From contig CAZPWJ010000016.1 of assembly GCA_964590195.1 (NCBI GenBank), positions 7,922 to 71,921 of the forward strand: a DNA stretch of 64,000 nt. Direction: 5' to 3'. A program made the position numbers and the translations under genes. Source of the DNA: GCA-2731375 sp964590195 (GTDB taxonomy: Bacteria; Pseudomonadota; Alphaproteobacteria; GCA-2731375). Of the stretch, positions 59,143 to 64,000 are shown in pieces; position 1 is the stretch's first letter; every line of letters begins with the position of its first letter. The notes beneath the pieces were generated by a model that searched no databases, was not told where the DNA came from, and saw only the letters and a program-made list of their open reading frames with translations.

Positions 59143-59385
59143 CTAGCTGGTCGCTTCCTCGGCGAGGACGATCCATCGCTTTTGCTTGGAAATTGGCGCG
59201 CATTCTTCAATCCGCACTTGATCGCCAATCTTGAATTTGTTCTCCGGGTCGTGCGCATGAAAGCGTTTCGACCGGCGGATAACCTTTTTATACATCGCGT
59301 GCGTGAAGCGGCGTTCGACCCGAACCACAATGGTCTTGTCGCCCTTGTCGCTGACCACGACGCCCTGCATGATACGTTTTGGCAT
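59143..59385 (-). CDS. rpsQ: 30S ribosomal protein S17
   Basis: An 80-residue 16S rRNA-binding protein. MPKRIMQGVVVSDKGDKTIV and HDPENKFKIGDQVRIEEC are diagnostic. GAGGAGA lies 6 bases before ATG 59385, which rules out the longer Arg-rich reading upstream. Confidence 0.96.
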   Translation of the reverse strand: MPKRIMQGVVVSDKGDKTIVVRVERRFTHAMYKKVIRRSKRFHAHDPENKFKIGDQVRIEECAPISKQKRWIVLAEEATS

Positions 59386-59401
59386 CCTGTTCTCCTCGAC
59401 C

Positions 59402-59620
59402 CTAGACCTGCGCCTGCGCGTCAGCCTGGGTTTCACTTTGCATCCGGTTCAAGACCGTCTTGATGCGGGCGATGTCACGACGGATTTGCTTTACCCGCGC
59501 GGTGTTCTCCAACTGGCCGGAGGCCCGCTGAAAACGCAGATTGAACTGCTCCTTGCGCAGATCGATCAGTTGGTCGCCCAATTGATCCTTGGTCTTGCCG
59601 CGTAGTTCCTCGGCTTTCAT
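59402..59620 (-). CDS. rpmC: 50S ribosomal protein L29
   Basis: A 72-residue protein near the tunnel exit. ELRGKTKDQLGDQLIDLRKE and NTARVKQIRRDIARIKTVL are typical. Its ATG shares one base with the rplP stop. Confidence 0.96.
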   Translation of the reverse strand: MKAEELRGKTKDQLGDQLIDLRKEQFNLRFQRASGQLENTARVKQIRRDIARIKTVLNRMQSETQADAQAQV

Positions 59621-60039
59621 CAGTGGCCCTCCCCGATACGGGCGACGAACTTGGTCGGCAGCGGCAGCTTGGCGGCCGCCAACCGGCAGGCTTCCTTGGC
59701 CACATCGACAGGTACGCCGTCGAGTTCGAACATCACCCGGCCCGGCTTGATCCGGCAGATCCAGTATTCAGGCGAACCCTTACCTTTACCCATGCGCACC
59801 TCGGTCGGCTTTTTCGACACGGGCACATCGGGAAAAACGCGGATCCACAATTTACCGGCACGCTTCATATGGCGTGTCATGGCACGGCGCGCCGCCTCGA
59901 TCTGGCGCGCGGTAATCCGCGCCGGACCTTGGGCTTTCAGGCCGTAAGCACCGAAATCCAGTTTGTTTCCGCCCTTGGCCTTGCCATGGATGCGGCCCTT
60001 ATGGGCCTTGCGGAATTTTGTTCTCTTTGGTTGCAACAT
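59620..60039 (-). CDS. rplP: 50S ribosomal protein L16
   Basis: A 139-residue protein near the A site. MLQPKRTKFRKAHKGRIHGK and KMGKGKGSPEYWICRI-type text are diagnostic. It starts 43 bases after rpsC and overlaps rpmC by one base. Confidence 0.97.
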   Translation of the reverse strand: MLQPKRTKFRKAHKGRIHGKAKGGNKLDFGAYGLKAQGPARITARQIEAARRAMTRHMKRAGKLWIRVFPDVPVSKKPTEVRMGKGKGSPEYWICRIKPGRVMFELDGVPVDVAKEACRLAAAKLPLPTKFVARIGEGH

Positions 60040-60082
60040 GACGTGATCAACCTATGTCCTATTTCCTACCAACAAACGGCTC

Positions 60083-60766
60083 TTACGAGCGAGGCGTCTG
60101 CGAATCCTGGTTCTTGTTTTCCTGAGCCATGGGATCGTGCTCCATGATCTCACCCTTGAAGACCCATACCTTGACGCCGCAGGTGCCATAGGCGGTAAAC
60201 GCCGTGGCGGTGCCGTAATCAATATCGGCGCGTAGGGTATGCAGCGGCACCCGGCCCTCGCGATACCATTCGGTGCGGGCGATTTCCGCCCCACCCAAAC
60301 GACCGCCGCAATTGATGCGGATACCCAGGGCACCCAGGCGCATGGCCGACTGCACGGCCCGCTTCATGGCCCGGCGGAAGGCGATCCGGCGTTCCAGTTG
60401 GTTGCAGATATTTTCCGCCACCAGCTTGGCGTCGATTTCCGGCTTGCGGATCTCGACAATGTTCAAGTGCACATCACTGCCGGTCATCTGCGACAAAGCC
60501 TGGCGCAGCTTTTCGATGTCTGCGCCCTTCTTGCCGATGACCAGGCCGGGACGGGCGGTCGAGATGGTTACGCGGGCCTTCTTGGCCGGCCGTTCGATGA
60601 CAATGCGCGAGACGCCGGCCTGCTGCAGACGCTTCTGCAGAAAACGGCGAATCTTGATGTCTTCGTGCAACAGCGGACCGTATTCACGCTTGCTGGCATA
60701 CCAGCGGGAGTCCCAGGTCCGGTTGATGCCGACCCGCAGGCCGATTGGATTTACTTTTTGACCCAT
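60083..60766 (-). CDS. rpsC: 30S ribosomal protein S3
   Basis: A 227-residue mRNA-entry protein with a KH domain. MGQKVNPIGLRVGINRTWDS and GLVIGKKGADIEKLRQALSQ (the GxxG KH loop) are present. The C-terminus has a short acidic/Asn-Gln tail. Its ATG shares one base with the rplV stop. Confidence 0.97.
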   Translation of the reverse strand: MGQKVNPIGLRVGINRTWDSRWYASKREYGPLLHEDIKIRRFLQKRLQQAGVSRIVIERPAKKARVTISTARPGLVIGKKGADIEKLRQALSQMTGSDVHLNIVEIRKPEIDAKLVAENICNQLERRIAFRRAMKRAVQSAMRLGALGIRINCGGRLGGAEIARTEWYREGRVPLHTLRADIDYGTATAFTAYGTCGVKVWVFKGEIMEHDPMAQENKNQDSQTPRS

Positions 60767-61146
60767 TAGTTGGCCTCCTCGCGCTCGCGTACCACGATGC
60801 GTATCTCGCTGAATGGCTTCAAGATGCGGGCCATGCGGCCACGGGCCCGCGGGCGCATCCGCTTCATCACCATGTTCTTGCCGACACTGGCTTCCGCCAC
60901 GTACAGGGCGTCGACATCTAGGTCATGGTTGTTCTCGGCGTTGGCGATGGCCGATTGCAGAACCTTCTTCACCAGGCCGGCGATACGCCGCTTGGAAAAG
61001 GTCAGCTCCGCCAGGGCCGCTTCCACGTCCTTGCCCCGGATCGACTGCGCCACCAAATTCAACTTCTGTGGCGAGGTCCGCAGGTTCCGGCCCTGCGCAC
61101 CCGCTTCGTTGTCGGCCAGGCGCCGATCTCTTGCCTGCTTGCCCAT
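60766..61146 (-). CDS. rplV: 50S ribosomal protein L22
   Basis: A 126-residue protein lining the exit tunnel. RTSPQKLNLVAQSIRGKDVE and KRMRPRARGRMARILKPFSE (loop reaching the tunnel) are diagnostic. ATG 61146, 4 bases after the rpsS stop, gives the normal N-terminus; the longer reading overlaps rpsS. Confidence 0.96.
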   Translation of the reverse strand: MGKQARDRRLADNEAGAQGRNLRTSPQKLNLVAQSIRGKDVEAALAELTFSKRRIAGLVKKVLQSAIANAENNHDLDVDALYVAEASVGKNMVMKRMRPRARGRMARILKPFSEIRIVVREREEAN

Positions 61147-61150
61147 CGCT

Positions 61151-61429
61151 CTAACCCCGCCGCGCTTTCTTATCGGCGGCGTGGCCATAGTAGGTACGTG
61201 TCGGCGCGAATTCGCCGAACTTGTGCCCCACCATATCCTCATTCACCAATACAGGAATATGCTTCTGGCCATTGTGAACACCAAAGGTCAGGCCAACGAA
61301 TTGCGGCAAAATCGTCGACCGCCGCGACCAGATCTTGATCACGTCCTTGCGCCCCGATTGCGCGGCCGTCTCTGCCTTTTTCAGCAGATAGCCATCGACG
61401 AAGGGGCCTTTCCAGACAGAACGAGTCAT
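61151..61429 (-). CDS. rpsS: 30S ribosomal protein S19
   Basis: A 92-residue 30S head protein. MTRSVWKGPFVDGYLLKKAE and VGHKFGEFAPTRTYYGHAAD are standard. It starts 14 bases after rplB. Confidence 0.97.
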   Translation of the reverse strand: MTRSVWKGPFVDGYLLKKAETAAQSGRKDVIKIWSRRSTILPQFVGLTFGVHNGQKHIPVLVNEDMVGHKFGEFAPTRTYYGHAADKKARRG

Positions 61430-61443
61430 CTCTATGCCTCTTC

Positions 61444-62271
61444 CTATTTCGAGCGCCGGCGGCGCAGAATCAATTTGCTAGAGGGCTTCTTGGTGGAGCG
61501 TGTCCGCTTGCCCTTGGTCGGCTTGCCCCATGGCGTCACCGGATGCCGGCCACCAGAGGTACGGCCTTCACCACCGCCGTGGGGGTGATCAACCGGGTTC
61601 ATGGCCACGCCGCGCACCGACGGGCGCTTGCCCAGCCAGCGGTTACGGCCCGCCTTGGCCAGCTTGATATTGGAGTTATCCGGGTTCGACACCGCACCCA
61701 CCGTGGCCATGCATTCGGCCCGGACCAGGCGCTGCTCGCCCGAGGTCAGGCGCAGAATGGCGTAGCCTTGATCGCGGCCAACCAACTGAACATAGGTGCC
61801 AGCAGAACGCGCGATCTGACCACCCTTGCCCGGCTTCATCTCCACGTTATGAACGATGGTGCCGATGGGCATGGAGGAGAGCGGCATGGCGTTGCCCGGC
61901 TTCACATCAACCCGGTCGCCGGCCACCACGCTGTCGCCTGCGGCAAGCCGCTGCGGTGCCAGGATATAGGACAGATCGCCATTGCCATACTTGATCAGCG
62001 CGATAAAGGCGGAGCGGTTGGGATCGTATTCCAGACGCTCCACCGTCGCCGCTTCATGGCGGTTACGCTTGAAATCCACCACGCGGTAGCTGCGCTTGGC
62101 CCCGCCGCCACGGCGCCGGGCGGTAATACGGCCATGGTTGTTGCGCCCGCCGCTTTTGCTCAGGCCCTTGGTCAACGCCTTGACCGGCTTGCCCTTATGC
62201 AGTTCCGAGCGGTCGACCAGGACCAGGCCGCGGCGGCCCGGTGTGGTTGGTTTATATTGCTTCAACGCCAT
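61444..62271 (-). CDS. rplB: 50S ribosomal protein L2
   Basis: A 275-residue protein needed for subunit joining and peptidyl transfer. MALKQYKPTTPGRRGL starts the protein, and GVAMNPVDHPHGGGEGRTSG includes the conserved His. ATG 62271, 4 bases after the rplW stop, is chosen over a longer reading that overlaps rplW. Confidence 0.97.
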   Translation of the reverse strand: MALKQYKPTTPGRRGLVLVDRSELHKGKPVKALTKGLSKSGGRNNHGRITARRRGGGAKRSYRVVDFKRNRHEAATVERLEYDPNRSAFIALIKYGNGDLSYILAPQRLAAGDSVVAGDRVDVKPGNAMPLSSMPIGTIVHNVEMKPGKGGQIARSAGTYVQLVGRDQGYAILRLTSGEQRLVRAECMATVGAVSNPDNSNIKLAKAGRNRWLGKRPSVRGVAMNPVDHPHGGGEGRTSGGRHPVTPWGKPTKGKRTRSTKKPSSKLILRRRRSK

Positions 62272-62275
62272 TCGT

Positions 62276-62569
62276 CTACACCCCGCCCATGACGTCGATG
62301 GATTGACCATCTTCCAACGTCACGATGGCTTTTTTCCAATCCGACCGGCGCCCCTTGACGCCTTTGAAACGTTTGGTCTTGCCCTTGACCCGCAGGGTGT
62401 TGACCGATTTCACCTTGACCGAGAACAACTCCTCCACCGCCTGCTTGATGCGCGGCTTGGTGGCGTCCATGGTCACCCGGAAGGTGACTTGCCCGTGCTC
62501 CGAACCCATGGTGGCTTTTTCCGTCACCACCGGACCGAGGACGGTCTGATATACCTGTTCGCGGTTCAT
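62276..62569 (-). CDS. rplW: 50S ribosomal protein L23
   Basis: A 97-residue tunnel-exit protein that docks SRP and trigger factor. VTFRVTMDATKPRIKQAVEE and GKTKRFKGVKGRRSDWKKAI are diagnostic. Its first 4 bases overlap the rplD stop. Confidence 0.97.
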   Translation of the reverse strand: MNREQVYQTVLGPVVTEKATMGSEHGQVTFRVTMDATKPRIKQAVEELFSVKVKSVNTLRVKGKTKRFKGVKGRRSDWKKAIVTLEDGQSIDVMGGV

Positions 62570-63186
62570 TTTAGCCGCGCCTCCAATACTTCAACGGCGC
62601 TCTTGGTCAGCACCAGGGTGTCGCGGCGCAGGATGTCGTAAACGTTGGCGCCAGCCGACGCCATCACCTGCACGTCCGTTAGGTTGCCGGCGGCACGAAC
62701 CAGGTTCTGATCCAATTCACCGCCGTCAATAATCAAGACATCGCCCCAACCCAAGGCCGTCACCTTGGCCGACAATGCCTTGGTCTTGGCATCGTCCAGA
62801 GCTGCCTGATCGAGGATCACCAACTTGCCGTCCGCCTGCTTGGCCGAAAGCGCCGAGCGCAAGCCCAGGGCACGGACCTTTTTCGTCAGCTTGTGGGCAT
62901 GATCATGGACCCGGGGGCCATGGGCCACGCCGCCGCCGCGAAACTGCGGTGCCTTGTTCGAGGAATGCCGGGCCCGGCCGGTGCCCTTCTGGGCCCAGAT
63001 TTTCGAACCCGAACCCCGAATGGCGTTGCGTTCCTTGACGGCGTGATTGCCGCCGCGGCGCTTGGCCAACTGCCAGGTCACCACGCGGTGCAGGATATCC
63101 CGGCGCGGCTTGACGCCGAAAACCTCGTCCGCCAGGTCGATATTGCCGGCGGCCTTGTTGTCGAGTGTTGTTACTTTTGCCTTCAT
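62566..63186 (-). CDS. rplD: 50S ribosomal protein L4
   Basis: A 206-residue protein of the exit tunnel, also the autogenous repressor of the S10 operon in E. coli. GSGSKIWAQKGTGRARHSSN forms the tunnel loop. GPRVHDHAHKLTKKVRALGL is also typical. It starts 5 bases after rplC. Confidence 0.97.
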   Translation of the reverse strand: MKAKVTTLDNKAAGNIDLADEVFGVKPRRDILHRVVTWQLAKRRGGNHAVKERNAIRGSGSKIWAQKGTGRARHSSNKAPQFRGGGVAHGPRVHDHAHKLTKKVRALGLRSALSAKQADGKLVILDQAALDDAKTKALSAKVTALGWGDVLIIDGGELDQNLVRAAGNLTDVQVMASAGANVYDILRRDTLVLTKSAVEVLEARLK

Positions 63187-63191
63187 GGCAA

Positions 63192-64000
63192 TTATTCCTT
63201 CTCGTCGCCGTCAGCCGGGGCATCAGCGGCGGCATCTTCGGCCGGAGCCTCAGCCGGAGCGGCCTCTTCCGTAGCGGCCGTTTCCTCGGCGGCTTCAGCT
63301 TCAGGTGCCGCTTCAGCTTCGGGTGCAGCCTCGTCTTCCGGTTGCTCGATCAAACCGGCGGGGATCGGTGCGTCGGCATGCAATGCCTTTTTCACCGCGT
63401 CCTGAACCATCAGCCAGCCGCTCTTGGGACCAGGTACGGAACCTTTGATCAGCAACAGGCCGTTTTCCTCGTCCGCATCGACCACTTCCAGGTTCTGCAT
63501 GGTGACCCGGCCCGCACCCAGATGTCCGGCCATCTTCTTACCTTTGAAGACCTTGCCGGGATCCTGGCACTGACCCGTCGAACCATGGGAGCGATGGGAG
63601 ATGGAAACGCCGTGCGAGGCGCGCAAACCACCAAAGCCCCAACGCTTCATGGCACCGGCGAAACCCTTGCCGATGGAAGTGCCGGCGACGTCAACATATT
63701 GACCCTTGGCGAAATGCGCCGGGCTCAACCGTGCGCCAACCTCGATCAAGGCATCATCGGATACCCGGAACTCGGCCACACGTTGTTTCGGCTCCACTTC
63801 CGCCTTGGCGAAATGGCCGCGCATGGCCTGGCCGACCCGTTTTACCTTGGCCTTGCCCGCGCCCAACTGCACGGCGGTATAACCGTCCGTCTCGCCGGTA
63901 CGTTGCGCCACGACCTGGCAATCATCAATGTGCAGCACCGTGACCGGCACGTGGCTGCCATCTTCCTGAAAAACCCGGGTCATGCCGAGTTTTTGCGCTA
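63192..64000 (-). CDS. rplC: 50S ribosomal protein L3 (partial, 5' end beyond window) with long acidic tail
   Basis: The reading frame is open through the right edge: codons for AQKLG precede MTRVFQEDGSHVPVTVLHID, as in the usual L3 start (MRTGLIAQKLGMTRVF), so the true start lies outside the window. At least 268 residues are visible. KGFAGAMKRWGFGGLRASHG and GSTGQCQDPGKVFKGKKMAG are diagnostic of L3. The C-terminus has an Ala/Glu/Asp/Pro-rich tail of about 50 residues (APEAEA repeats) absent from the E. coli protein. It is the first visible gene of the S10 operon. Confidence 0.95.
   Translation of the reverse strand, partial: AQKLGMTRVFQEDGSHVPVTVLHIDDCQVVAQRTGETDGYTAVQLGAGKAKVKRVGQAMRGHFAKAEVEPKQRVAEFRVSDDALIEVGARLSPAHFAKGQYVDVAGTSIGKGFAGAMKRWGFGGLRASHGVSISHRSHGSTGQCQDPGKVFKGKKMAGHLGAGRVTMQNLEVVDADEENGLLLIKGSVPGPKSGWLMVQDAVKKALHADAPIPAGLIEQPEDEAAPEAEAAPEAEAAEETAATEEAAPAEAPAEDAAADAPADGDEKE

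Overview
The window is GC-rich chromosomal DNA from an alphaproteobacterium, probably a Rhodospirillales-like lineage; the class call is firm and the order is an inference. The main evidence is at the right end. A continuous minus-strand S10-spc-alpha ribosomal array runs from rplC to rplQ, with no rpmJ or infA between adk and rpsM. It leads into degQ-rarA-crcB-rluC-HAD-atp12, a housekeeping order typical of alphaproteobacteria, including the F1-ATPase assembly chaperone ATP12. I see no rRNA, tRNA, CRISPR array, insertion sequence or prophage. No gene-free stretch exceeds about 235 bases.

1-9.8 kb is a catabolic region: a partial enoyl-CoA hydratase, a nitronate monooxygenase-like flavoprotein, two adjacent acyl-CoA dehydrogenases, a double GFA-domain protein, an MFS transporter, a luciferase-like monooxygenase, a zinc alcohol dehydrogenase and a cysteine-type sulfatase. 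9.9-16.0 kb is a three-gene signalling cassette: a TPR-CHAT lipoprotein with an intact His/Cys dyad, a secreted 231-residue protein of unknown function, and a CHASE2 adenylate cyclase. 15.9-20.8 kb is a minus-strand operon (phytanoyl-CoA dioxygenase-like, split transketolase, F420/FMN-type oxidoreductase, MFS). It is divergent from a citrate-synthase-fold protein that has lost both expected catalytic histidines.

22-33.6 kb holds an isovaleryl-CoA dehydrogenase, a MATE exporter and a class-III aminotransferase. Next come a small membrane protein, an oxygen-binding-diiron-like (ODP/MBL) protein paired with a soluble histidine kinase, a large kinase with four tandem PAS units, and a thioesterase-SDR-CMD trio. 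33.6-40.4 kb has the propionyl-CoA carboxylase operon (pccB-pccA-acylphosphatase) and a hybrid kinase with a FixL-like haem PAS candidate.

40.5-49.8 kb is a tightly coupled housekeeping chain with repeated ATGA stop/start overlaps. 50.0-64.0 kb is the ribosomal array, with a promoter candidate before rpsM, strong hairpins before secY and rpoA, and a UUCG-loop terminator after rplQ.

Together the genes describe an aerobic heterotroph that degrades branched and odd-chain acyl compounds (isovaleryl-CoA and propionyl-CoA routes). It appears to invest heavily in redox and oxygen sensing: three kinases and one cyclase lie within about 27 kb, and none has a recognisable dedicated response-regulator gene beside it.
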